Shown piece by piece: positions 24,106-35,366 of a stretch of 64,000 nucleotides of DNA (its first letter is position 1; each line of letters starts with the position of its first letter). Source of the DNA: Physcia stellaris (Eukaryota; Ascomycota; Lecanoromycetes; Caliciales; Physciaceae); the NCBI GenBank assembly GCA_018902385.1, contig JABSSW010000036.1, positions 248,001 to 312,000 on the forward strand. The letters run 5' to 3'. Under the pieces are notes generated by a model that had not been told where the DNA came from, made no database searches, and saw only the letters and a program-made list of their open reading frames with translations. The position numbers and the translations under genes were made by a program.

Positions 24106-24749
24106 TATTTTGCGTTAATATCATACAGAGAAAAAATACGCTGATTTTCGCTTTTCTTGATGAAGAATATTTGATTTGACGTTCGCTAAATTGTTATTTA
24201 CAGCAGAATCGCATTGCGAAACTGTAATTTATCAATTCGTTTCATCAATTTTTTTTTTTTTTTCAATTTCAAATGCTGATTTTACAATTATTTGCAGAAT
24301 TAAATTTTTCATTTTTTTTCTGAAATCGATCGAATCTTGTATGACGTTTTTTTTTCACGACGTTCATCTCAAACATCGTTCATTTCGCAGAAAACATTTT
24401 CGCTTTTTCGTTCGAACGTGCGAATTTCTCGACGAATTTCTTTTTTTTTCTTTTTTATATTTTTCTCATTTCGAATTGATATTTAATTGCAAACTGAATT
24501 GAACGCGAATGATACGCAAATGACGTATTTGAACGAAAAAAATGTGTTCGACATGCGAAAAAGTTCAAACTACGAAAAAAATCGACAGAATTCGAAAAAT
24601 AATATTACAATCGACGAAAAATATCACTAAATAGAAGAATTCTGTATCGAAATTTAAAAACGTGTTATATGTATAATTATATTTGAAATTCAAAATTTTA
24701 CGTATCGTTTTCGTAATCATATTCAATCGCTCGAAATAATCTGCTCGAA

Positions 24750-25741
24750 TTATTTCGTTGATTTTAAATTCACATCGCATCATGAAAAAATCGTTCGAAA
24801 TTTTCAAAAAATGATTCATATGACGCGATCAATTGTTCATTACGTTTGATTCATTTCTTCAAAACAGCGAAAAAAATTTCGATAAAATTAAAATTCGATG
24901 AGTAAAAAAATAAAAAAATCAATTTCATTTCGATTTCGTCACACATTTGTTGTAATTTTTCTGATTTATGCGCAAAAACATTATCGCATATTAAAATCGA
25001 ATTGAATTTTTTTCGTTTGATTGATGTGCATAACGATAAAACGTTTTCGTACACGAAATCATCGAACAAAATCTGATTTATAAATTCATGATGTATGATT
25101 CAGACGATGTATTCTTTGATTGTGTAAACAGAAAATATAAATCATTTTTTTGATTTCTTGAATAATGAATTAACGACTTTTTTTTGATTTTCAAATGTTC
25201 ATGAATATTTTTATCGTCAATACGTTCGCAGATCGTCGTCTCGTCAAAAAACATCAATTGATGAGATTTTCATTTCGTTGCACGAATTTTTCATTCATCG
25301 CGTTCATATTGATTTCGTTGAAATGCGCGATAAGCGATCTGAAAAAATAAAAATAAATCAAGATTTCATGATATTGCGATCGAATTGACTGATTTTTTTA
25401 TGAATTCATTTATGACGCTTCAAAATTTTACAAACGATGATTTCGTTAACGAACACGTCATATATATCGAAAAAAAATCAGCACATTTCGTTCAGATATT
25501 TGATGAAATGTAAATTAATGTATTCGAGCAAATGTGTTTTCATCTCGTCGATCAATATTCGAAATCGTTTCATGATTGTCGAAAAAACAATAATTACATC
25601 ATATCGAGCGAGATTTCGCTTCATTTTATCGATTTGTTGTGTAATAACGCTCGTAAAAATCGCGATATATTTATTTGACTTTCGATTTCGAATCAAGATT
25701 TCAATATCGTTTCGTTGTTTCGAAGTGAGCGACGACGACAT
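24750..25741 (-). pseudogene. Decayed Tc1/mariner DDE transposase
   Basis: Read on the minus strand from ATG 25,741 (MSSSLTSKQRNDIEILI), the start is a helix-turn-helix region. Further on are the first catalytic Asp region (LMFFDETTICER, about 25,240), the second (ILICDNVFAHKSEKLQQMC, about 24,990) and the Glu region (YSSNFNFIEIFFAVLKK, about 24,890). The family consensus at the last site is rich in Pro and Asp; here Pro codons have become Phe or Ser and Asp has become Asn, all explicable by C-to-T changes on one strand. TGA codons replace Trp codons. Several in-frame stops make it non-functional. The end is approximate. Confidence 0.85.
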
Positions 25742-25861
25742 GATGAAAAAACGACGAAATTTACAACACAAAATCAAGACTCAACATCAAGTAATACGTT
25801 TAGAAATGATATACAGAACTTCAAAAAAGCCGAAATAGATTTTTATTAGAAAATTATATGA

Positions 25862-25957
25862 ATTTTGTCATTTTGTCTCGTTTTTCAACGATTTGGTGAG
25901 TATCACGCTAAAATTTCGGCAAAAACGGCGTTTGAAACAGACATTTGCAAGGCGCGA
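25862..25957 (-). repeat. Right terminal inverted repeat of the transposon
   Basis: This is the inverted partner of 21,797-21,892. The two differences are G-to-A changes (read from the outer end inwards) in the inner third, in GG context, consistent with the mutation process that emptied the interior of CC/GG. Confidence 0.95.
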
Positions 25958-25959
25958 TA

Positions 25960-28362
25960 ACTACTGTGCGTTGTTCAGAATGGGTGGATACGTTCGACCA
26001 CCTCAGAAGCCACGGCCTTGTTGGCGCCATGGCGAAGGGCTGCAGCGTTACCTCTTTCCCCAACGCGAGCTCCCAGACCACAGAGGAAAGTACAAATTGA
26101 AGAAAAATTGCAAGAAATAGCCACTCAAGAAGTACATGGATTTTCAAAGCTAGGCCTACATCTGAGAAACAATCGACACAGCACCAAGCCATGTCGAATT
26201 GTAAGAACATGTTCCGAAGAAATACAAGTTGAAGCGTTCATCAGCAGAAATGCCAAAGATAAGCACAACACTCGGAGACAACCGGACTACGACGACTACC
26301 GAATCATGCATTATCATCGGCTACTTCATCCAGCAACAACTAGGCTTTATACCGCTAAGTCATCTTCTTCGCTACGATCGGAATCATGGTGACTGGGCTT
26401 GGTCGGCAGGTTGACCTCTTTCACAGCGCAAATCGCTCACGAGAGCAACTTATGGAATGATTTCTCCGTCTTCTGTTGGTCGATCTGTGCAGCAAAAATT
26501 CTTATATAGCCATCGTAATGTGGGAGTAGGTCCAGTCAATGTTCGTCAACAACAGATGAGCGAAGCAAATAAGGGATGAACGATTCCGAGCCAAAACCCC
26601 TTCCGCTCTACGAAAAGGTCTATGAATTAAGTTACACTAAATCATTCGTTGTTCCAACATAGCACCCGTTTTCTGGATGGCGAACAGAGCTTGCCAGACC
26701 TCAGAACTGTCTGATGCAAGCTATTCGTGTCGATCTAGTGAATACGATTTCTCGTAAACCTCAACTCTCCACCTACCAGTACCGCCTTCGCGAAAATAGT
26801 AAAATATCAAGGATCACTTGTCCGGCGAAACAAACTCAACGATTAGTGAGCTACGACATGTGGTGTTAATACGGTGTGTCGCTGTACTTTGCACCCAAAT
26901 CGCCCATTGCCATATCCCAACATAGGCCGCTCCCACGATAACCATACATTTTTGATCATCAAAGCCAATTTGGCAGTCTCGTCCAGACCCTCTTCCATTA
27001 TGCCTCCATGTATGGATGCCACAAGCAGCAGAGCACAAATTGCGAAAGTGCCCAGCACAATTTGCCTCACCGCGCACGACAATATTAATCCTCGTAATCC
27101 AGGTGAGGGCCGACGGTAGGGAAATCTTCGGAGACACCAGATAGCACAAAGAAGTGGCTGCTACCTATGAAAAGCAGGATTTTAACGACCATAGCGTCGA
27201 AAGAGTCAGTCACGGCGTCGTACATGAGGTGATCGCCTCTATGCGAAGCCTCCGTTGATCATTCGATTCCAATACTGGACGAGAGGACATCGCCAACGAC
27301 AGATATGTAGAGGAGGGTGCAAAGCTGCGCCGCTACTATGCTGGAAAGGCCCGTGGTCGGATCGAGCTACAGCACAGCAGCATCTGTTTTCATTCTTCCA
27401 TCCGACGAATTTGGTACTTGGATCGATGGAGGACTGCTACATCAATATCAATGGCCGTAAAGCGTGTGGATGCTTTGAATAGTTTCCAAGACCTGCTCGC
27501 GGCGGACACAGCTGTGAGGGAGTCTTAAATCCTTGGATTCGACGATGACCGACTCCCCAGACTTCTCTACATGCGTCTCTCGTCAAGCTGCCTTTCTGGC
27601 AACGCGGGCGCTAGCTGCTGCAATTAGCATACCAATGGAAATGCTACATCTTCGCTTCTCATCCAGGGACCAGCACTCGTCTTCCTGCTCTACGTACCTT
27701 CGCATGGCCGACATATCCAGTGTCCTGGCACTATGTAGAGAGATCGTTAGACATATCCCTCGACAGAACGGCAATGACCTGTTTTGGGCTGGATTCTGAG
27801 ATTGATTGAGGTCTTCTTCATGTCATACTGGGTGCCAAGAACGGGCACGCGTCTTGGCACGATGAATCCGTATCAGTGGCGATGCATGGGAGGCAGAATC
27901 GCACCACACCAGACCATGGGATACCGCGCGCGCGTCCAATTTCCGTTCTTCAATTACGAAAGTCTCGAATTGAGACCACACAGACGTCAGCTTGGCTGTG
28001 TGGTGGTATATCTGGCGCCTTGATCGGATTTGCCGAAGTGTTTGCTCAGTCCGAGCAACAACAGCCGCCGGCAACCAGGACCCGAAACTGCTCCTTTACT
28101 TTGACACACAAACACAGTTATCTTTGCATGAGGCTGTCTCCTGAGCAACTGCCACCAAAAGCATTCTTGTAAAGGGGTATATCTAATTCTAATAAGAACA
28201 AAAGAAATTGGTAATCCATCTCTATTCAAAGAACGCCTGGCTAGACTAAGGCCATGTTCAAGCAAAAAATCGGCGTTGACTCGTCCGAGTTGCTCTCTAA
28301 GATAGAGTTATATGCTGGGCTTCGATGGTAGATGAACCACTCCACCCAGCAGGTTATGGTTA
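25960..28362. other. Gene-poor 2.4-kb stretch with coding-like debris
   Basis: Right flank of the transposon. Several frames of 60-125 codons exist. The most protein-like are minus-strand 27,082-26,843 (a hydrophobic run ILVLG/TFAICALLLVAS-like) and plus-strand about 26,225-26,414. None has a clean start, splice pattern or recognised domain. I read the interval as remnants of decayed genes and intergenic DNA. Confidence 0.4.
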
Positions 28363-30100
28363 TCATTCGTTCTTGACTTTGACCAGTTCCGTGATGGTAG
28401 TTCCATCCGGGAGAACAGCCCTTTCTTCTTCGAGGTGATAGCCTCTCAATCGAGGAATGAAGACTGTCCATAGATACCAATAGATCACTCCAAAAACGAG
28501 TCTGCGCAAACTTATTTAGCAAGTTTCCAACGTATATGGCTTAACCAAGACTCACATTCCGCCGCCTACAACGGCATACGTCGCATACCAAAACCCTACA
28601 TCGGCATGTCCATTTCTGGGTGGGATGAAAGGTGCTACAATCAGGCAAGCGCTTAGAGCAATTCGCAAGTAAATAGCTGCAGTCCATGCTTTGAAAGGCC
28701 TCTTCAGGTCCGGTCTCGAGGTCCTCAACCACAGAGTACCTAGGCAGATAGCCATGGAAAAAAACTGTCCCGGATAGCCCTCAACATCGAGAATAAATGA
28801 GTACACGTCTTTTTGGGGTGGGAGTGTGATGACCAGAAGCGATGGAATGTAATGAACTATCAGACCACCCAACGGAGCATTGAACGGCTTCGAGCTGGAG
28901 AGGTATCTGGCGAAGGGCAAGAAACCTTGCCGAGCGACTTCTTGATTGACACGGGCCTGGTGGCAATCAGTTGGTCCCGGACCATAACTCGATTGCTAGG
29001 GCACTCCTTACCAAAGCAAATGTGACAACCATCACGTTACCTGCAGCTGCGATTGCAACCATGACTGGCAAAATAACACTCCCCACATTTGGCCCGAAGA
29101 GCCTCTTGAAAAAGAGTGCAGCAATCAGCTCTCCACTAGCATTGATCTCGTCCAGAGGTATCACAATGAAGTACGCTACATTGAGCAGTAAATAGAAGAC
29201 AGCGACAGTCGCTAATGCCGTTGGTGCCATTGTTTTGAGTGTCCGGACAGGATTCTTGACTTCGTTGAGAACGTTGGTCACGTTGTCGTAGCCAGCGAAA
29301 GAGTAAATGACTTTGAAGAGGGCAGTCGAAAGTGTAACAACGTCCCAATTGGAGCCCTCGAACAACCGGCTGGGAGACAACGCTTCGGCATTTCGGCGGG
29401 ACGATGTACTCGGCAGGAAGAGAGCGACGACACCAAGGACAGCCATGAATGCCATCAACCCAATTTTAATCCAACCAAGCGCATTCTGTATCCATATGCC
29501 AGTCTTCAGAAAACAGCCGTGCACGATTGTGATTGCTGTCAAAAGGCCCACCGCAAGTGTTCGCTGTCTGAAGGCGGTGACTTCCATATCCAACGCGACC
29601 AGCATGTATTCACCAAAGACGATGGCATTGCTCGCCGTAAAGCCTAACACAACGACTTGAACAGCCACCATTGTAGAGGCTAGGAACCGCGGGCGTCGGT
29701 AGATGAACTCTAGATATACCTTCACGCCGCCACTGCGAGGAAGCATGCAGCCGAGCTCCATCGAAATGGCAAGTCCGCAAGCTGCTACGAGGGCGCCGAA
29801 CAGCCACAGTATAAGTGCTAGACCAACGCTCCCAACCGACTTGTAGATATTGCCCGGCGTGGCAAATATTCCCGAGCCAACAATGCGCGAAATGGTGAGC
29901 ATGTACGCAGAGGTCCATGAGAGGTTGCGGCCGACGATGGCGGTTTCAGGCAAAATTTCGAAATCGACAGAGCTGTCGTTTGTGATCGATGAGCCGTGAC
30001 CATCATGTAGCTTATCGACGAGTCCGTTCGACTCAACAGACACGTCGATTAAGGACTCGGGATCGAGCAGGGGCTGTCGCTCGTCGGATGTGCCAGACAT
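28363..30100 (-). CDS. Amino acid permease, high-affinity methionine (Mup1) type
   Basis: A plasma-membrane transporter of the APC superfamily. Exons on the minus strand are 30100-29012, 28956-28556 and 28501-28363 (1629 bases, 542 aa). A hydrophilic N-terminus (DERQPLLDPES) precedes about twelve membrane segments. The first carries the family signature ISRIVGSGIFATPG, and SFAGYDNVTNVLNEVKNP is the usual loop motif. The tail RLRGYHLEEERAVLPDGT resembles fungal Mup1/Mup3 methionine permeases more than general amino acid permeases. The start was taken at MSGTSDE. Both introns are short (55 and 54 bases) with good donors (GTAAGG, GTGAGT). Substrate assignment to methionine is by family resemblance, not proven. 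Confidence 0.87.
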
Positions 30101-31231
30101 CACCAATCAAGCTCTCTCGGTTTCCATATGTGGATTGAGGTGAAGAGGCAAATATGGACAGGGAGGTAGAAAGTGGCAAGCGAAGCCTTGGTGGAGAGAG
30201 CATTGTGTAGCCTACGACATGGAGGCACAGTCGCTCCTCCATTACAAATGTATCATTCCGGCAGGCTGTTTCCAGAGCGCGTGAGACGACACGTCGGGGA
30301 TGATGATCACGACATTCAATATCTGGTGGCGCAAACAATCACGTCATTCGCTTACACATGCCCTCAGACAAAGCTCGCTTGATTGGTCTGTCGCACTAGA
30401 TTTCGTCTATCCTACTCTATTTCTTTCCGGTATTATAGTCGAATACTATCATTGACATCTTGATAGAAGCATGAGTTCTACTCATCGCCTGTTTGAGAAG
30501 TTTTCTTGCAATCCAGGACCCATTCTTAATCATGGCCCCAGCTCATCGGCCTTTGCCGTCGTGAATAGCTAGATTTTTGGCGTATTTCTAAGGCTGATGG
30601 TTTATGGAAGAGACTTCGTTTTTTGTCCAGGCAAAGACAATGGTGGCTATCCAACCAGCAACACCTTGCGAGCGTGTGCGATGGGATCTTTCAGTGTCAG
30701 AGTTCGTTATTGCATACTGTACTAAAGTACAAGTATCAAGCGGTTACTTCTTGGGTCTGACATACTGGTTACCAGGCTAGGGATGCTCGCAGTTTCCCAT
30801 GGAAACTTTCACGGCCTCTAATGGAGTATGTGATTTCTTCCACCGAAACCCGAAGAACTTCGGATCGGATACCCCTGACACAAAAAGTAACATCCTAGCT
30901 CTACTCTGCTGTCTGGATGGTGTGGCGGGAAAGTGCAATGATGAGGATATTCAGTGGAGTAAATGGTAGAGAATTGCTTGGTCATACTCTCCAACGAACG
31001 GAATAATCGCTACGGTGATTGTGGTACAGGTCACCTACCAGTTGCGCAGAAATATTGAAAATAGTCGAATCACAGAAAAGGTTATGCAGGTGACATTGCC
31101 TCTGGTATGACAAAGCCAGTTTGCGTATTGTGATGGAGTGAAATTTCTCCACACAGAAGTCAATTTTCTCCTTCCCAGGACGACATAGCGGACTCCGATT
31201 CGCGAACTCGTCGATTGTCAACCTGGAAGTC
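30101..31231. other. Intergenic region, no gene recognised
   Basis: This 1.13-kb stretch upstream of the permease contains its promoter and the 3' end of the small secreted protein gene. Short frames overlap both strands without motifs or sensible starts. Confidence 0.5.
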
Positions 31232-31822
31232 TTACGACTGGTCTAATGCTAAATATCGGCTCTTAACGTTAATCAAAACCCCAACTCCGACACGTCCCGA
31301 GTCTCCATCGAAGATGTCGATGTGCGCTTCGTCGTACCACCCGTTAGCAGTGACGCATTCCAGAAACCCTCGCAAAGCGTTGCCCAATACGCCCCATCTC
31401 AGGTGTCCGTTCGTAACACTACGTACTCCAATAGCGATGCCCGCATTTATGTTATAGCGGAACGGATCATCGCTTGCTGGTAGCCAGACGTCACCATCAA
31501 CTTGAATTGCTCTCTGCACATAATTTGTCGCGGCATTGATGGTTAATGTCAGAGACACAGGATCGACAGGGTGATGGTCGAGAAATCGGATGAGGAGGAC
31601 TGTATGCGTATTTGTTACGTGGCAGATAGCAGGGTCGCTGTTACTGGCATTCGAATTGGGCAAAAATTTCAAGCCGCTGGTGATATTGGTCGCCGAACTC
31701 CCTGGTAGTGGCGTCCTAAGGGATCCTGACGATAATCTGACAACTGGACCAGCTGGCGCAGAGAGAGTGAGCACAGTAAGATAGAGCACACAAAAGAGCA
31801 CAGATAAGGTTCGAGAGAGCAT
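31232..31822 (-). CDS. Small secreted protein, unrecognised
   Basis: An intronless frame of 196 aa starting at MLSRTLSVLFCVLYLTVLTLSA, a clear signal peptide with predicted cleavage near APAGP. An earlier in-frame start would bury the signal peptide, so the internal Met is preferred. The mature part is Asn/Asp/Val-rich with several N-glycosylation sequons (NIT, NAS) and only two cysteines. The C-terminal block WYDEAHIDIFDGDSGRVGVG is acidic and Gly-rich and looks conserved-type. There is no transmembrane segment beyond the signal and no catalytic motif I can name. An apoplastic or wall-associated role is possible; this is inference from secretion alone. Confidence 0.72.
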   Translation of the reverse strand: MLSRTLSVLFCVLYLTVLTLSAPAGPVVRLSSGSLRTPLPGSSATNITSGLKFLPNSNASNSDPAICHVTNTHTVLLIRFLDHHPVDPVSLTLTINAATNYVQRAIQVDGDVWLPASDDPFRYNINAGIAIGVRSVTNGHLRWGVLGNALRGFLECVTANGWYDEAHIDIFDGDSGRVGVGVLINVKSRYLALDQS

Positions 31823-32899
31823 GGTTTGCTTCAGGCTACGAAAAGTGGTTTTCGGACGATAAAATGGACCCACTCTAAACGTGGGTTGGCCGCCCACTTT
31901 AGACACGAGGGTTTAAAATCACAACGAATGCAGGGTCGAAAATCATGAGGTATGCAGGGTCTAATCGTAGGTTAAGAAAACATATGGAGACTTTCAACGG
32001 CTTTGCCTGTGGGGTTCACACGGGTTCACTGGGTTGTACTATGCGGATAGGATTACTGCCGACAAAACATCAAGCGACTCGCACGCGCAGCTCCGTTTGG
32101 TTAACATTGATTGGGTATAGTATTTCTATTATGCTCATCTTCAAAGTGGGGTACATCAGTTCGAAACATACCGAGAAGTGTCTGTTGTACAAACACGGAG
32201 CAGCATATCAATCAGGAAGGACTAGGAAAGCATGCACAAACCATGGAGATGGGATGTTATCTCAATGCTTGACCAGAAATTTCGCGGCTCGTTGAGAGAG
32301 CTCCTTTGCCTCTCTGGGAAGTCCGAAAGTCTGAGCATTTCAAGCTGCGTGCTGAGGTACCTTGACAGAATCAGATGATTGACAAGCAGTGATACACAAT
32401 GAACTAGTCTTTAGAAATGTTGGTTGAACACGGACAGACATTGATAATGATGACGCATAGAAAACCAGCCAGACACGGATAGCCAGAGCTGCTCTCCGTT
32501 GCAAATGGAAATCAGACATTATTGCATGGAGAATTTGCAGTGGTATCTGTACTGCAGGTGAGATGTTGTTGCACGTGCAACGGAAGATCTTCGGTCCGAT
32601 ATCGGGCAAACCAGCGAGCATGTCGCTTCTCGGCCCCACCGAGCCCACATCCTGGGTCACCACAAGCTTCTGCAACCTGCAGACTAAGACAAAAAACTGT
32701 CAAACTCAGCACGGTTGAGTCTGGAAGCAGAAGCGACAAGCGATCTAATGTATAAAGACTTCTATGATTGGTTCATATCGCGACTTATTCATCATTCACA
32801 GAAGCCATGAACCTAGTAACCATGTTGGCACAATGACTTGGCCCAGCTATCTCTTTGGCATTGAGCGGCCAGCATCTCCCAAACAGCTGGATCGCCTCC
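31823..32899. other. Divergent promoter region between secreted-protein gene and ornithine carrier
   Basis: These 1.08 kb separate two divergent genes. A near-duplicated phrase occurs at about 31,925-31,965 (gcagggtc...). I see no coding region and no recognisable binding-site array. Confidence 0.45.
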
Positions 32900-33987
32900 A
32901 TGACCTCGACCAGCAGCCTCCCTGAGACCAGTTTTCCTGCTGGTTCGATTGAGCCTACACAGATCGCTAAAGATCACGGAACGGAAGCGCTGAAAGATAT
33001 TGCCTACGGTTCAGTACGATTCGATATTGCCGCTCTTGCCGCGTTGGATTGACTGACGCTCCTGCAGATCGCTGGCTCTCTAGGAAAGGTCCTGGAATAC
33101 CCTTTTGATACTGTCAAAGTTCGCCTACAGGCTCAACCTCTTCATCTTCCTCCCCTCTACACCGGCGCCTTTGATTGCTTCCGGCAAGGCTTTCTTACTG
33201 GTGGGATACGAGGTCTCTATCGAGGCATCTCAGCACCTCTTACGGGCGCTGCAGTGGAAACAAGCAGCTTGTTCTTCAGCTATCGTATTGCTCAGGACGT
33301 CCTGCTTACGGTGACCAACAATTTGAGAGATGATGGCTACATTGAGTCAAAGTTATCTTTAGGCGGCCTAGCGGCTTGTGGAGCTGCCAGCGGAGCTTTC
33401 ACAAGCCTGCTGCTCACACCTATAGAGCTGGTGAAATGCCAGATGCAAGTCCCACCACTGGCCTCTACGATTGTTGAGAGCTCGAGACCTGGCATAGTTG
33501 CGGTTATATCCTCTATTTTTCGACATCAAGGTCTCTTCGGCTTTTGGCATGGTCAGTTGGGAACGTTGATTAGAGAGACTGGAGGCAGTGCGTCGTGGTT
33601 CGGAAGCTACGAGGGTGTCAGTGAAGCTTTCAGACGTTGGAACATCCGGAGGTTGGAGCCATACTCCCCACCCTCAATGGATAGACAGCCCCTCCAGATC
33701 TGGCAGCAGCTTCTTGCTGGTGCCGCGGCAGGCGTTTCCTACAACTTCTTTTTTTCCCTGCCGACACAATCAAGTCGCGAATGCAGACCGAGAACATTAA
33801 CCCAGTCGATATGACTGGTAAAGGTAATGCCAAGAGGGAAACATTTTGGGAGAACGGTAAGGCGTTGTGGAAACAGCAGGGTATCAGAGGTATGTATCGA
33901 GGCTGTGGGATTACCGTCGCAAGATCAGCACCAAGTTCAGCAATCATTTTCGCCGTCTACGAGGGCTTGAGAACGAAGCTTGGATAA
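32900..33987 (+). CDS. ORT1: Mitochondrial ornithine/basic amino acid carrier (Ort1/arg-13 type), one base missing
   Basis: A mitochondrial carrier of the inner membrane that exports ornithine for arginine synthesis. Exons are 32900-33013 and 33068-33987. Three carrier repeats carry their signature: [10 protein letters not shown] at residues about 50-59, [10 protein letters not shown] at about 156, and [10 protein letters not shown] at about 267. [22 protein letters not shown] matches Ort1/Arg-13 better than other carriers. Between the second and third repeats the frame breaks: in the T7 run at about 33,748-33,755, reading needs an eighth T to pass from YNFFF into FPADTIK. With that base the coding length is 1035 bases (344 aa, the normal size). 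Because everything else is intact, an assembly undercall is more likely than a real null allele. Confidence 0.87.
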
Positions 33988-35366
33988 GCAACCACTGGAA
34001 GCCACTGGAGAAAAGCGGCTCGATTCAGCGGAACACCGTATCCATGGAATATATGTCCTGCTAACAAGACACCTGTTTATAAAACAGTTGAACCTGAATG
34101 TAGAAATTGCTTATCATGCACAGGCAAGCAGTACGTACAATAGAGTGCTATTTGAATTCATATTTGATGGGGAAGTTCATCGTGCAGTACGGAATCACTA
34201 CTTTTTGGTCATCGGGTAAAAACGAAGCCCAAAAGATCATAACAACAAGCTAGTGCTATCCACGACTCCATCCACGCGAGTAGATACTACACTTTCCATC
34301 GATGTATCCCTATAGAATTGTTTTGCGGCAACCCGTGCCACCTTCGACGCACTCCAATTGCGAACAGCAAAGACCTCGCCCACCGCCATGATGATGATAT
34401 GGGAGATGGTGGTTTGATGAGATCGTCTAGGATTTACGTGGTGCTTGATCTACCATAAGAAATGGCAGATCGCTGGCGTTATCGTCATGGCAAACCATCT
34501 AGCACATAGAGTCAGCTGTTGCCCTTCATGAGTTGGTAGACTTACGCCATCCTACTTCAATATTCAGAGAAGGTTGTGGGCTTATTCAAGTGATATTCAC
34601 ACTCAGGTGTGGCTGTACGAAAGATTGCTGTGTCAATAGCCGGAAGCTAACGCGCAGAATGATGCGGTTCGTTCCTGGTCGATTAGATTAGGACATTCAC
34701 TTCTGCGCTCTTTCAAGCAACACTTCCTAATTCCTGTTGAATACGGGCAATCCAGTAGTTGGAGTTGGACTGTCTTGTCATTTGATTCTCCAGCTCATCC
34801 CGGCAATTTTCCTCGCATAGTCCTTGTTCTCATCGCATTCGCTTCAACTGGCGAGCTTCACCCACATCAGCTGCCCACCCTCTCAGTTCTGCTCCAGCAC
34901 CTCAACAAACCCAGAGCTTCTCTGAACCTAGAGCAAAGACACAATTCAATCATACGCCCATATCTCCGAAACTAGTGCAGTCAGGGACTGGGGGGTACTC
35001 AAGTTTCTAGGCTTGGGCGTCTGCCCACACAGCGTGAGTTGAGTGCCTTCCCTCTTCTATCTTCGACCCTCCACGGTCGTCCGCACCGACACACTATCCG
35101 AGGTCAACGTTCATCGAAAGACTTTAATGTTTCGCAAGCTTTCATTGTCCAAAGCCTTAGGGGCTTCCTGAGCTCGACGTCCCATTTGTGTGGTCACTCC
35201 TCTTCCCATTCACTTTCAGCGCCTCCTGCAATTCTCTCCAGAAAATCGCTAACGGTGAGAGCCAAGATAGCTCCAGAAACATCAGCTCTGATCATCAAGA
35301 CATCCTTCTCCGCTACGTGCAGGTCCCGTCCGAGACACTACACAACCATCATCCTGCCTATGAACC
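33988..35366. other. Intergenic region upstream of the Sds3/Dep1 gene
   Basis: This 1.38-kb stretch contains the carrier 3' UTR and a long pyrimidine-rich leader for the Sds3/Dep1 gene (about 34,980-35,366). Open frames in the leader lack domains and are probably non-coding or small upstream frames. Confidence 0.5.

Larger units (their letters stand above)
21797..25957. mobile_element. 4.16-kb Tc1/mariner-type DNA transposon, heavily C-to-T mutated
   Basis: Perfectly placed terminal inverted repeats (21,797-21,892 and 25,862-25,957, each 96 bp, starting TCGCGCCTTGC) are flanked by TA on both sides (21,795-21,796 and 25,958-25,959). This is the TA target duplication of the Tc1/mariner superfamily. 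A decayed DDE transposase is read on the minus strand in the right third. The left two thirds carry a second, plus-strand frame. The interior is extremely AT-rich and by eye contains no CC or GG from 21,893 to about 25,828. The element is roughly twice the usual size of fungal Tc1/mariner elements because of the extra segment. It inserted just beyond the stop codon of the 2EXR-like gene. Confidence 0.93.
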
